A stretch of 31,324 nt of DNA. Source: a virus. Shown here in pieces: positions 13,898 to 22,981 of this stretch; position 1 is the stretch's first letter, and the number at the start of each line of letters is the position of its first letter. The notes under the pieces were generated by a model. It did not search any database. It was not told the origin of the DNA and worked only from the letters and a program-made list of their open reading frames with translations. The position numbers and the translations under genes are program-made. The stretch lies in IMG/VR virus record IMGVR_UViG_3300042891_001383, positions 1 to 31,324 of that record. One strand, given 5' to 3'.

Positions 13898-15921
13898 CAC
13901 CGTGCGTACTTTAATACCCCTAGTATTTGATTAACTGGTGCAAATGCTCCCGTGAGTTTGTATGTATTGCCGCCGTATACAAATACTACTCCTTCTGATG
14001 GCACAATTGCTTCAAACCCACCAAGTCGTTGTATACGACGTAATTCATGTTCTAGCTTTTTAATGCTATTAATATCTTGAGTTGTTTCTAATTCTCTAAT
14101 TAGATCAGCTAAATCTTTTTTCAATTCCTGTACAGATTGTGATGGATTTGCTGCTAAAAAGTTTTCTGCATTACGTAATACAACTGCACCTAACCGTAAA
14201 AATACGCTTTCGAATGGTTCCATGTTTTGTTTGTAATACGTTTTAAAGTCTTTTTTATCAAATTCAGTTACCCAAGCAGAAAATTCCGGATTTGTGATTT
14301 GTTTTTTAAGTGCGGCAATGTTTGCGGATTTGTCAAAAAATGCCCATCGATTAATTAATGCTGTTAATATTTCAGCCGGGATATCATATCCCAATGACTG
14401 TGCTTTTTCTCGTATCACATCTCCCCACCACGCTTTATGATAGTCAGAAACTAGATCCGTATCTTTCAATCCATATCTAGAACGTAATTGGTCAACTTCA
14501 TTAAAAAATGCAGCTTGTTGATCTTCAAAATCTGATATTCTACCGATTTTGATTCGTTGTGGCGGAATAAATGAAAACGTTTTTTGAAGATGTGCGTTTG
14601 CATCTTGAATAATACCTTGCAAAGCACCACCTCCAGTTAAGTCTGTTTGCATGGTATTACCTGCTTCATCATATTCAACTAGATTGTGAAATTGTAATAC
14701 TGCAACATCATATGAAATTACATTTTTAGTTGCAGGATAAATAATTTCCATGTTAGCAAATACACGTCCATTTTTAAAAATACCATTTAATACGTTCGGA
14801 TCTACACGATTGAATGCTTCTGCTAAATCTTCTGCGGCATTACCAAATGCATCTGATATAGGTCCTCGGCCTCCAAACTTATCTTGTATTTCTTGTACTG
14901 ACATTGGATTAATTACAGTGCCTTTGTTTCTAGCAAATCCAATTTGACCATTTTTATATGTTACTTGTATATTTTGACCATCAGTCTTTTCTGTTACTGC
15001 GGCTTCAATATCTAAATATCCACCTAATGCTCTTGAAATTATTTCTTTAACATCGCCAAATGAAAGTGCATGATCATCATATGGGTGTGCCATATGGCCT
15101 GCTGCACCTCCTTCTTTAATCATTTGAATTGCTTCAGTTAATGGAACACCTACAACAGTTTTTTCAAAATCTGCAAAATCATATACAAAAGGTTTACCAA
15201 AACTATTATTCAGAAACTTTTTAAGTTTTGCAATTTTCTGTTTGTGTTTTTCAGCCGTTTTCGGATCCATATATCCTTCTGTAACTGCATCAATATCTTC
15301 TTGTAAAATTTTAGTCCACCACGCTTTTGAAAATAATGCCTCTTGTATACCTGTTAATGTTTGCCATACATTTTTAATTTCAGAATCATTTTGTGCAGGA
15401 TATGCTTGTTTGAATGATGCATAATCTCCGTTTGCTAATGCTGCACGTACGGTGGTTGCTGAAATAGGTTGTCCTGTTGCATCTGTTAATGGATCAATAT
15501 CTAGATTCAATTCCGTTGCATCTACTCCTGCAGGTATTTTACGTCCTTGTTTATCTCCAATTGTTTTGTATTTATCTACATTTGGAACAAAGTCTTTGGT
15601 ACGTACGTAATCATCTCCTTTTGTTGATGCTGCCATTGCAAATCGGCCTTGCACATCAGTTGGAAGTGCAAATAAGTATTCATACGCAGCCATTATTGGA
15701 GAATTGAATTCTGTTGGTTGTATGGTGATGTTTGGATTGCGATTAATTAAATTGAATATATCAATTGTTTTTTCTCGGGTAATGCCGTCTCGATCTTTAG
15801 GTCCTATAAGTAGAATTACGCGATCGGTATCAGGATGTTGAGCATATCGTTCTGCTAATGCTAAATGAGCTCCGGTTAATGGTTTAAATCCTCCTGGAAA
15901 TAACGTTGTTATTTTATTCAT
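13897..15921 (-). CDS. Bifunctional nucleotidyltransferase / RNA-ligase-like protein
   Basis: A 674-residue fusion. Residues 1-165 are a cytidylyltransferase-like (HIGH superfamily) domain: FPGGFKPLTGAH at 8-19, where the usual HxGH appears as T-G-A-H, and ISATTVRAAL at 153-162, the counterpart of the ISSTxxR motif. From about residue 245 the protein carries RNA/DNA-ligase-type nucleotidyltransferase motifs: K312-T-D-G (motif I, the lysine that would take AMP), GFARNKG with R331, VFANMEIIYP near 387-396 (motif III-like), EGVVFVY at 643-649 (motif IV) and YKLTG with K655 (motif V). A long helical insertion lies between motifs III and IV. The first domain suggests nucleotide-cofactor synthesis, the second RNA or DNA end joining or adenylation. 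The motif at 15936-15945 precedes the start. The domain calls are from motifs; the substrates are unknown. Confidence 0.82.
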   Translation of the reverse strand: MNKITTLFPGGFKPLTGAHLALAERYAQHPDTDRVILLIGPKDRDGITREKTIDIFNLINRNPNITIQPTEFNSPIMAAYEYLFALPTDVQGRFAMAASTKGDDYVRTKDFVPNVDKYKTIGDKQGRKIPAGVDATELNLDIDPLTDATGQPISATTVRAALANGDYASFKQAYPAQNDSEIKNVWQTLTGIQEALFSKAWWTKILQEDIDAVTEGYMDPKTAEKHKQKIAKLKKFLNNSFGKPFVYDFADFEKTVVGVPLTEAIQMIKEGGAAGHMAHPYDDHALSFGDVKEIISRALGGYLDIEAAVTEKTDGQNIQVTYKNGQIGFARNKGTVINPMSVQEIQDKFGGRGPISDAFGNAAEDLAEAFNRVDPNVLNGIFKNGRVFANMEIIYPATKNVISYDVAVLQFHNLVEYDEAGNTMQTDLTGGGALQGIIQDANAHLQKTFSFIPPQRIKIGRISDFEDQQAAFFNEVDQLRSRYGLKDTDLVSDYHKAWWGDVIREKAQSLGYDIPAEILTALINRWAFFDKSANIAALKKQITNPEFSAWVTEFDKKDFKTYYKQNMEPFESVFLRLGAVVLRNAENFLAANPSQSVQELKKDLADLIRELETTQDINSIKKLEHELRRIQRLGGFEAIVPSEGVVFVYGGNTYKLTGAFAPVNQILGVLKYAR

Positions 15922-15935
15922 TTGTATTTCTTTTT

Positions 15936-15945
15936 ATATAAATAT
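15936..15945 (-). promoter_or_regulatory. ATATTTATAT motif, candidate late promoter
   Basis: Exact ATATTTATAT followed by AAAAAG on the coding strand, 14 nt before the ATG at 15921, in a 29-nt gap. Confidence 0.5.
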
Positions 15946-15950
15946 AGTAT

Positions 15951-18683
15951 TTATGAATCTACTGGCGGTGTGATTCCAATTGGCGGATTAATGCTACTAC
16001 CTACTCCTCTACTTGTACGATATACAACCCCTTTCATTTTAATATAATTACTAACATTTCCAGTAGCGTTATGATTTATAAGCATAAAGATTCTACAATA
16101 TTTACCCCAATATCTAGATAATGTATTATAATATGTAATAGAAGGCAATACATTGATTGTTGTAGAAGTGCCGCGCGTGGACGTTGCTGCGGCGCTTAAT
16201 AACGCGGTATTACTAGGAGATGATGACAAAGATTCCGGAGCGCTCCAATCATCATAATAATTAGCTGAAGGATTTGATGCTGTAAAACTCGAGGATTGTA
16301 TAAACCATTCTGCTTGTAATGTGCGGGTACCACCTGTTGCATTATAAAATTCAAACATTGCTGAAAATTGTAATCTAGTTTCCCCTGGTAAAATAAACGT
16401 TTCAAATATTGAAGCAGTTTGATATGTTCCGGTTAATGTACTAAAATCTCCAGTATATGAATATTCAGATCGATCAAAATAAACTACACGACCGATGTTC
16501 AAGCCATCTGCGAATTCATTGTTTGAATCAAATAAAATCTCTCCAATTGGGCTAATTGCTGTAAATGATGATGCAGTTACAGTTCCATTTGCATTTAAAA
16601 TAAATCCACTTGACGAAATTTCTAAATTACCATTGCTTCCACTAATATAGGTGCCATTTGGATTACCAAAAAAGAAATTATCTGTTGCAACATAAATTTC
16701 ATTATCGCTAGTTGAATATCTAAAATAACTGGAAGTGTTAAGATATAGTTCTAATCCAACGCCACTGTATGGTTGATTGTATTTTGATAACTGTCCGTTA
16801 AGTGCAGATCCACTCCACAATAAAAATCCTGGAAATCCGGAATCAAATCCTTCATAACCTAAAGATCTAACAAAACCAGAATTTGAATATCCACTTATTG
16901 CGATACCTGATTCTAATGAATCTGCAACATATAAAGATCCGGTAAGCATTGAATAATCGCCATCGATGTATCTATTACCGCCTTGCCAAGATTTGTCATA
17001 CAAGTATGACGTTTGTTTGCTAACAACACCATCAACATTGTAATATTCTACTTTGAATGAAATTTGATTGTTTGCCTTATGTGGTGTATTAATAAGTGAT
17101 CGGATTCTAGTATAATTTGGAGAATATCCAGCATCATTATCTGTAGTTGTTCGGACATCTGCAATTTGCCATTGACCTGCTTCTACTACAAATAGCAAGG
17201 CACCGGTGCCATCATAATTGCTTTCAAAGTTAAATACCACATCATCAAATCGTTGTGAATCTGAAGTTACTTCTAATTCTCCAATGCGTTTGCCTAATGT
17301 TCTAGGAAGTTCTTGATTAAAATAATCCGTTGGATCAAATGCTACTGCACTACCAGAAACGTATACTGATAAGCGAGGATTGAGGCCGGAGGCGTCTCTC
17401 GTACCTAATGCATCTATAGAAACTTTGTATGACGATGTTGCAATGAATATGCCATTGTATGCAGATTTATTTTGTACTACTAAAACTGAATTTTGAGCAG
17501 AAATATTAGTTGCACTTGTAATATTCATGGCATCGTTCAATGATGCAGTTGACCATGTAAGTGTCGGAGCTGTACCGGTAGTTTTACCTGTGTACGTAAA
17601 TCCTTCCCAATATGTGTTGATAATGCTTTGAGATGTAAATGTACCTATACTTTGGTCCGGAAATAGTGATGCTGTGCTAGTTACAAATATTTCCGTTTCT
17701 TCAAGTTCAACATCATTAACCAATTCCCAAGTCCCGACCGTTCCTTTATTGTTTGTATAAACCTTTATGCGAGATACATCGCCAGTTGCGGGTTCTAATC
17801 CTTTGATTTGCACTAGAGCAAATGATTGTGAATTTTCTGTTGCAACATATGTAGGTGTTTGTTCGTATGTCAGTGAAAATGCCGATGCAGCAAATTCTGT
17901 GTACACGTGAGGAAAAATACTTTGGCTACTATAAACCGTATATTCTTCATCTAATAATGCCGTAGTGTCAGATAATACTTTTTTTATCGTACTTGAGTAA
18001 GGAGCGGAAACCACCGGATAATTAGGAGTAGGAGAAGGATTTTGTGGAGTAGCAACTGTAATTGCGCCTGTCTTCATATCTCCGGTAAATTTACCCCCTA
18101 CGAGCTCTATTGCAGGTGCACCATTAAGTGTAAATAATCTTACTGTTCCTGTTGTGTATGTTGGAAATTGTTGACTGCCGGAATAGATTCGGTCCAATTG
18201 TACTCCAACTTGTTCTGATACCGTTACTTGTGGTAATTTAGAAAATATAATTTCAGATACGTTTGATACATTTGGATTAACAGGTACCGTACGACTCCAT
18301 TTGATATTCGGACGACCTTGCCATTCTTGAGGTACAGCTTGACCTTGTATGTTTTGTGCTTCTGCTAAAAGTGTTATGCTACAATCACCAGGGGATGTTT
18401 CTGCGTAAATATAAATTGCAATAACACGTGATTTGTCTTCATCAATATAATCTACAACTTCGGAATAAATTGGATCACCATTATAATCTAATACTTCAAT
18501 TCCTAATACTCCCCCAACACGTAAATTGGTAGGATGACCTCGAAGTTTAAATAGATTTTTACCAGCTGTTAAACGTGTAGGAAATTCAGTTATTTGAAAA
18601 TAGTCCGGCGATGTTAATGATGTATCTTGAAAATAAACCGGAACGAATTCTAAACCTTTATATACTGCTTCTTTGCGTTTCAT
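15951..18683 (-). CDS. Large beta-rich tail/fibre protein
   Basis: A 910-residue protein rich in Ser, Thr, Tyr, Gly and Asn, with almost continuous short beta strands, typical of phage tail fibre or baseplate-attached adhesion proteins. The N-terminal 170 residues (from YKGLEFVPVYFQDTS) look like an attachment domain. Around residues 660-710 there is a fibre-like series (NEIYVATDNFFFGNPNGTYI, then NLEISSSGFILNANGTVTAS) that resembles shaft repeats of host-specificity proteins. The C-terminal 200 residues resemble a jelly-roll. The ATG at 18683 is chosen over an upstream TTG at 18713 because the motif at 18701-18710 would otherwise lie inside the gene and the extra residues look non-structural. 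It directly follows the replication island. Confidence 0.82.
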   Translation of the reverse strand: MKRKEAVYKGLEFVPVYFQDTSLTSPDYFQITEFPTRLTAGKNLFKLRGHPTNLRVGGVLGIEVLDYNGDPIYSEVVDYIDEDKSRVIAIYIYAETSPGDCSITLLAEAQNIQGQAVPQEWQGRPNIKWSRTVPVNPNVSNVSEIIFSKLPQVTVSEQVGVQLDRIYSGSQQFPTYTTGTVRLFTLNGAPAIELVGGKFTGDMKTGAITVATPQNPSPTPNYPVVSAPYSSTIKKVLSDTTALLDEEYTVYSSQSIFPHVYTEFAASAFSLTYEQTPTYVATENSQSFALVQIKGLEPATGDVSRIKVYTNNKGTVGTWELVNDVELEETEIFVTSTASLFPDQSIGTFTSQSIINTYWEGFTYTGKTTGTAPTLTWSTASLNDAMNITSATNISAQNSVLVVQNKSAYNGIFIATSSYKVSIDALGTRDASGLNPRLSVYVSGSAVAFDPTDYFNQELPRTLGKRIGELEVTSDSQRFDDVVFNFESNYDGTGALLFVVEAGQWQIADVRTTTDNDAGYSPNYTRIRSLINTPHKANNQISFKVEYYNVDGVVSKQTSYLYDKSWQGGNRYIDGDYSMLTGSLYVADSLESGIAISGYSNSGFVRSLGYEGFDSGFPGFLLWSGSALNGQLSKYNQPYSGVGLELYLNTSSYFRYSTSDNEIYVATDNFFFGNPNGTYISGSNGNLEISSSGFILNANGTVTASSFTAISPIGEILFDSNNEFADGLNIGRVVYFDRSEYSYTGDFSTLTGTYQTASIFETFILPGETRLQFSAMFEFYNATGGTRTLQAEWFIQSSSFTASNPSANYYDDWSAPESLSSSPSNTALLSAAATSTRGTSTTINVLPSITYYNTLSRYWGKYCRIFMLINHNATGNVSNYIKMKGVVYRTSRGVGSSINPPIGITPPVDS

Positions 18684-18700
18684 TGAGTTTGATATCTTTA

Positions 18701-18710
18701 ATATAAATAT
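18701..18710 (-). promoter_or_regulatory. ATATTTATAT motif, candidate late promoter
   Basis: Exact ATATTTATAT followed by TAAAG, 17 nt before the ATG at 18683 and touching the stop codon of the recombination fusion gene. It would restart late transcription after the replication island. Confidence 0.5.
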
Positions 18711-21700
18711 CAAACATGATTAATCTTGCTAAATCCTTGAGTCTTGTTTACTTCTATAAGTGAATCTACCATATCTCGCATCGAATCGACGTGCGAAATA
18801 ACAATTGAAAAATCAAATTTAGTACGGAAATATTCAAACAAATTTATTAATGCTGAAATATGCTCGGAATCTAAAGTTCCAAATCCTTCGTCTATTGCAA
18901 TAAAATTAGGACGAGGTAATGCTGAAACATTGATAAGTGCTATGCGAATTGCTAGAGATGAAATAAAACGTTCCATGCCACTAGTTAATTCCAATGGCCA
19001 ATAATTATCCTCATCATATATGATATAACCATTAATGTTTTTTCCATCTGTATTCATTACCATGTTGAATTCAACAATTTGATTAAGTACATTGTTTATT
19101 TCAGCTTCTATTTTAGGAAGAGCTTTTGTAATCAATTCATATGGAATACCATCTCGTTTAACTGATTCTAAATAGAAACCATATGCTTTGTATTCAGTTT
19201 CAAGTTGTTGATAACGTTCCAATTGTTGCATTGCCGTAGCTTTTTGTGTTTTTGCTACTTCAATTGCCCCATAATTATTTTTAATTTGATTTTGAATTGT
19301 TTTAATTTGTTCCGATATATTTGCAATTTGTTTTTTGCATGCATCAATTTCAACATCAATTGTTTGATTGTGTTTAATTGCCGTTTCATTTTGCCGAAAT
19401 GATTCTTGTCGTTCAACTGCCGTTTCTAATTCAGATTCTCTAGTTTGCAAATCACTTTCTAAAATTTGAAGTTGCAATTCATTGCGTTCTTTTGTAATCG
19501 TCTTTGTTGCAATAGTATTACGTAACACGTTAAGTTGTTCTGTTTGTTCAAATACTGGACTTAATGTTTCTAGCCGTGCATTTAATTTGTCAATTTCTTT
19601 TTGTGTTATTTTTAATACATTTCTATCGCTATCAATTGTATCTTGGGCTTCGATTGCATTTTGAACGAATACGTTAGATGTACAGTATTTGCATTGCGGA
19701 TCATATTCATGGTCGGCAAGGTGATTAATCTTTTCTTGTTTTGCATTTACTATCTCCTGTTGTTTTCTTTGTATTTGTGTAAGTGTATTAACTTCTGTTT
19801 GTATTTTAGCATATTGCTTTGTTTGCGTGTCTATTTCTTCAACATCATATTCAACAAGTTGTTTTTTATGTGAATGTATGTCTGCTAATAATTGTTCTAA
19901 ATCTTGTTCTGCAGTTTCAATATCTGTTTGAATTGATTCAATATGTGCAATTAAATCTTGTTCTTGTTGTTTTAATTCTTCAATATCTGGACCGTTATAT
20001 GACGTCGGCATTTTTGTTTCAATCAATTCAACAATTCGTTCTTGCAACGTATTGCGTTGATCTTGCAATGCATCTTCTTCATTTTCTAATGCAGTAATTG
20101 TATCTTGGTTTGCAGTTATAACTGTATCAGAATTAATAATAATTTCGGCAAAATCTGTTTTTTTATAATCTTTTAAACGACCTGCCGTTTCTTTTATTTC
20201 ATCTGCAGCAAGTTGATAAAGTTGTTCAAATACTGTAATATCTAAAAACTGTGAAAGTAGGTCTTTGCGTTCTTTCTGAGACTTTTCAATAAAGTTATTA
20301 TTGTCTGCTTGAAGTGAAAATGCAGTTAAAATAAAATCATCATATGTACCTAAATAGCGACGTATATTTTTATTTGTATCACTGCGTTCTTCTCCATTTA
20401 GGTTTTCTGCGTCAGTATAAAAATCAACATCAACTTTTACATGCGTTTCTTTCTTTTTATTTTGCGTACCACGACGTTCAATTACGTAAGTAACGCCATT
20501 CATTTCAAAACGAAATAAACCACGAAACCATGTTTTTTTGTTGTTTAAAACTTCGTTTGCTTTGCCTGTTTTACTACATTTATCAAATATAGTATATGTT
20601 ATTGCATCTAACAAAGATGACTTACCAGATGTATTTGCAGCAAACAAACCGCACACATCAGACAAGTTTTCAAAGTTTAACACGTTGCCTTCACCATATG
20701 AAAACATGTTATCAAATTCAAATGATATTGGATGCCATGTTGTATGTCGTATAGATTCTACTGCAGGAAGTTTAGAATTAATTGTACGATTAATGTGTCG
20801 TATTGCATCTGTTTCTTCCGGTGTTGCTTGTGGAAAGTGTGAATCAATATAATCTGTTAATAACGTATTTTGATATTCAACATCCCGTACATTTCCTATT
20901 GCTAAACTAGATGTTGAGTTTGTAGCACCATGTTCAATTGTACGTTGAATTGTTATGTCTTGAACATTGTATTTTTTACGAATAGTTGCAATTAGTTTTT
21001 TCATTCCAGCTGCGCTAGTACCATTAAATTTGATTCTAACACGCGGTTTATTTGGCATTCGATGTGGATGTGATATAATTGTATCACCTTGAGTTTCTAA
21101 AGTAACATAGCCATAGTCATTGTCAATTTGCACAAAGTCTGCCGTTTTGCGTTGCAAGTCCCAAACCAATATTCCATGATCTAATGCTTCTCCATGATTT
21201 TGTTGAATTAAAGAACCTGGATATGCAATTGTACGAGCATCATCTAAAAACTGTGCCGGTTTATGAATATCGCCTAATAATGTAATGTCATGTCCTACAA
21301 ATAATTCTGTTGTTACATGTTCATTTGAAATTTGATAACCGATATCGGTCTTAGCAGTATTAACAGCGCCGTGATGAAGTGCAATTTTATATGACGCTGT
21401 AAAATCTTTTGCTCGTACATAATCTGCAGGCGTTTTATCAACTGCCATATGATTCCAAACGACTCCTCCTAATTCAAAAAGTCCGTTGTCTTTTACAAAA
21501 TGAATATTAGGATTACGAATAACATCTAGCACTGGGCTAACAGCATCAATACGATGCATATTGTTTAGATTCATGTCATGGTTACCTAGAATAACAACGG
21601 TAGGTATTTTGAATCCGTTAAAAAAATCAACTAGCATTTGAACTAGCTCTGGAGACATATCTAATTTGCTATGCACAATATCACCAGTAACAACTGCTAT

Positions 21701-21856
21701 ACTATTAGCAGTACTAGTTTGTGCAATGTATTCAAATAAGTTTTCAAATACTTGACGGTATTCTCCGTGTCTTTTTAATGTTCTAATATGTATGTCTGAA
21801 ATATGATAAATTTTATCTATTTTATCTATTCCAACATCAATTCGTTTTATGTCCAT
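18710..21856 (-). CDS. 47-46: Single-chain Mre11-Rad50-like nuclease/ATPase (gp47-gp46 fusion)
   Basis: A 1048-residue continuous reading frame joining the two subunits that T4 encodes separately as gp47 and gp46. Residues 1-370 are the Mre11/SbcD phosphoesterase: D21-I-H23, GD at 58-59, GNHD at 91-94, HH at 161-162 and GDIH at 195-198. Residues 375-1048 are Rad50/SbcC-like: P-loop AANTSGKSS around 406-414 (the first P-loop glycine is alanine), long coiled coils from about 575 and 730, a zinc-hook CKYC at C722 and C725, the ABC signature LTSGMERF near 957 and Walker B FIAIDEGFG near 985. The complex resects DNA ends for recombination-dependent replication. The gene overlaps the primase stop by 10 nt. 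Confidence 0.95.
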   Translation of the reverse strand: MDIKRIDVGIDKIDKIYHISDIHIRTLKRHGEYRQVFENLFEYIAQTSTANSIAVVTGDIVHSKLDMSPELVQMLVDFFNGFKIPTVVILGNHDMNLNNMHRIDAVSPVLDVIRNPNIHFVKDNGLFELGGVVWNHMAVDKTPADYVRAKDFTASYKIALHHGAVNTAKTDIGYQISNEHVTTELFVGHDITLLGDIHKPAQFLDDARTIAYPGSLIQQNHGEALDHGILVWDLQRKTADFVQIDNDYGYVTLETQGDTIISHPHRMPNKPRVRIKFNGTSAAGMKKLIATIRKKYNVQDITIQRTIEHGATNSTSSLAIGNVRDVEYQNTLLTDYIDSHFPQATPEETDAIRHINRTINSKLPAVESIRHTTWHPISFEFDNMFSYGEGNVLNFENLSDVCGLFAANTSGKSSLLDAITYTIFDKCSKTGKANEVLNNKKTWFRGLFRFEMNGVTYVIERRGTQNKKKETHVKVDVDFYTDAENLNGEERSDTNKNIRRYLGTYDDFILTAFSLQADNNNFIEKSQKERKDLLSQFLDITVFEQLYQLAADEIKETAGRLKDYKKTDFAEIIINSDTVITANQDTITALENEEDALQDQRNTLQERIVELIETKMPTSYNGPDIEELKQQEQDLIAHIESIQTDIETAEQDLEQLLADIHSHKKQLVEYDVEEIDTQTKQYAKIQTEVNTLTQIQRKQQEIVNAKQEKINHLADHEYDPQCKYCTSNVFVQNAIEAQDTIDSDRNVLKITQKEIDKLNARLETLSPVFEQTEQLNVLRNTIATKTITKERNELQLQILESDLQTRESELETAVERQESFRQNETAIKHNQTIDVEIDACKKQIANISEQIKTIQNQIKNNYGAIEVAKTQKATAMQQLERYQQLETEYKAYGFYLESVKRDGIPYELITKALPKIEAEINNVLNQIVEFNMVMNTDGKNINGYIIYDEDNYWPLELTSGMERFISSLAIRIALINVSALPRPNFIAIDEGFGTLDSEHISALINLFEYFRTKFDFSIVISHVDSMRDMVDSLIEVNKTQGFSKINHV

Positions 21857-22791
21857 AACAATCCCATTTTGAGCTCCATGATGCGCTCAAACGTTAAAAT
21901 ATCTGTATTCTCTATTATTTCTGTAATTCTTTGAAATCCCAATTCTGAAGCATCTTCACTTTGCAATTCAACAAAATGTACATTAAGTCCTTCAGCCATA
22001 AATTTTTCAGCTATTGACAATGCATTTTTCAAAGCATCAGCATCTAAACAAATATAAATGTCCTTAACTCGTTCTTCAATGATTTTCTTTTGCAAAGCAC
22101 CTTGAATTATTTTTCCAAAAAGTGGTATTGCATTACGTTTAACTGCAATTGCATCAAATGCACCTTCACAAAGTACAATTGGCTGTGACCAATTTATGAA
22201 CATTTCAAAACCAATAATGTCTTTTGAAATTTTTGGATTTTTATGTTTAAATTTGTCTGCTTTGTAAAATGCTCGGCTAACAAAATAATTTAATTGTCCA
22301 TCCTTATCATAACTAGGAATAATTATTTTACCGGAATATTCTCCAGATTCGCAATATCCTATTCGATATTTTAAAATATCAAAAACTGTAACACCTCTAT
22401 TAATTAAATAATACATTGCATTGCGATAATCCGGAGTATTTTTTTTAATCCAAAGTGGTGAATATTCTGATGGTAGTTGAATTGTTTCATTAACTTTAGA
22501 TTCTTTAATAGTAACGCGATACTTTGCTGATTCTATTATTCTGTTAAGTTGTTCATGACGTTCTTTAGGTAAATTTAATTGCTTAAATAATGAAGAAATG
22601 CTTTTACCTTTTTTGTCAGATATCCAACAATGCCATGTATAATTGCCAGCAGCATCGGGAGTTAAACGAATTTCTAATTTAGGTTTGTAATGTGAAGTAA
22701 ATGGAGAAAAGAAAGAAATATTACCACCAGATGTAGGTTTACCTTTACCTAATACCGATTCCAATAATTGAAGTAATTTTAGATTCTCCAT
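21847..22791 (-). CDS. DnaG-type DNA primase
   Basis: A 314-residue primase that would make RNA primers for lagging-strand synthesis. The RNA-polymerase basic subdomain is visible at GKIIIPSYDKDGQLNYFVSR (154-173). The Toprim domain has IVLCEGAFDAIA with E209 and DIYICLDADAL with D250 and D252 as metal ligands. The N-terminal 75 residues align in layout with the zinc-binding domain (FFSPF, then YTWHCW, then KSISSLF) but retain only one His-Cys pair, so the zinc site seems lost. The length is near that of T4 gp61 (342). No helicase domain is fused. It precedes and overlaps the Mre11-Rad50 fusion, and its promoter region is probably the 190-nt gap upstream. Confidence 0.88.
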   Translation of the reverse strand: MENLKLLQLLESVLGKGKPTSGGNISFFSPFTSHYKPKLEIRLTPDAAGNYTWHCWISDKKGKSISSLFKQLNLPKERHEQLNRIIESAKYRVTIKESKVNETIQLPSEYSPLWIKKNTPDYRNAMYYLINRGVTVFDILKYRIGYCESGEYSGKIIIPSYDKDGQLNYFVSRAFYKADKFKHKNPKISKDIIGFEMFINWSQPIVLCEGAFDAIAVKRNAIPLFGKIIQGALQKKIIEERVKDIYICLDADALKNALSIAEKFMAEGLNVHFVELQSEDASELGFQRITEIIENTDILTFERIMELKMGLLWT

Positions 22792-22981
22792 ACTATTAAT
22801 ATAAGAATATTCTGTAAGGAATCCAATTAAATAATATTAATATATGTTTGATACATACATTTCATTCCTGATCAAACGATTTCATTACATTAAATTTCAT
22901 TAACATTACATTCAATCTATTAATTAAATAAATTTCATTAATTATTCATGAATATATTAAAAATATTTTAAATATCAAACC
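22792..22981 (-). promoter_or_regulatory. AT-rich non-coding regulatory region upstream of the primase
   Basis: The largest gene-free stretch in the window (190 nt). On the coding strand it holds four direct copies of AATGAAAT (plus-strand 22859-22866, 22879-22886, 22894-22901, 22932-22939), a 7-bp inverted repeat GTTTGAT/ATCAAAC at 22846-22852 and 22871-22877 with a further arm at 22974-22980, and two palindromes, ATTCATGAAT at 22944-22953 and GAATATTC at 22805-22812. The late-type ATATTTATAT motif is absent. It plausibly carries an early or middle promoter for primase and gp47-46, or a replication start. No terminator is evident. Confidence 0.5.

Noticed and set aside
18684-18713. Ten-residue N-terminal extension of the large tail protein starting at a TTG codon
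   Set aside because: The extension covers the promoter-like motif and overlaps the preceding stop. The ATG at 18683 is the natural start.
19643-20097. Plus-strand frames rich in Phe, Leu and Cys opposite the Rad50 coiled coil
   Set aside because: They are complements of the Glu/Gln/Lys-rich coiled-coil coding strand, with no ribosome-binding site and no domain.
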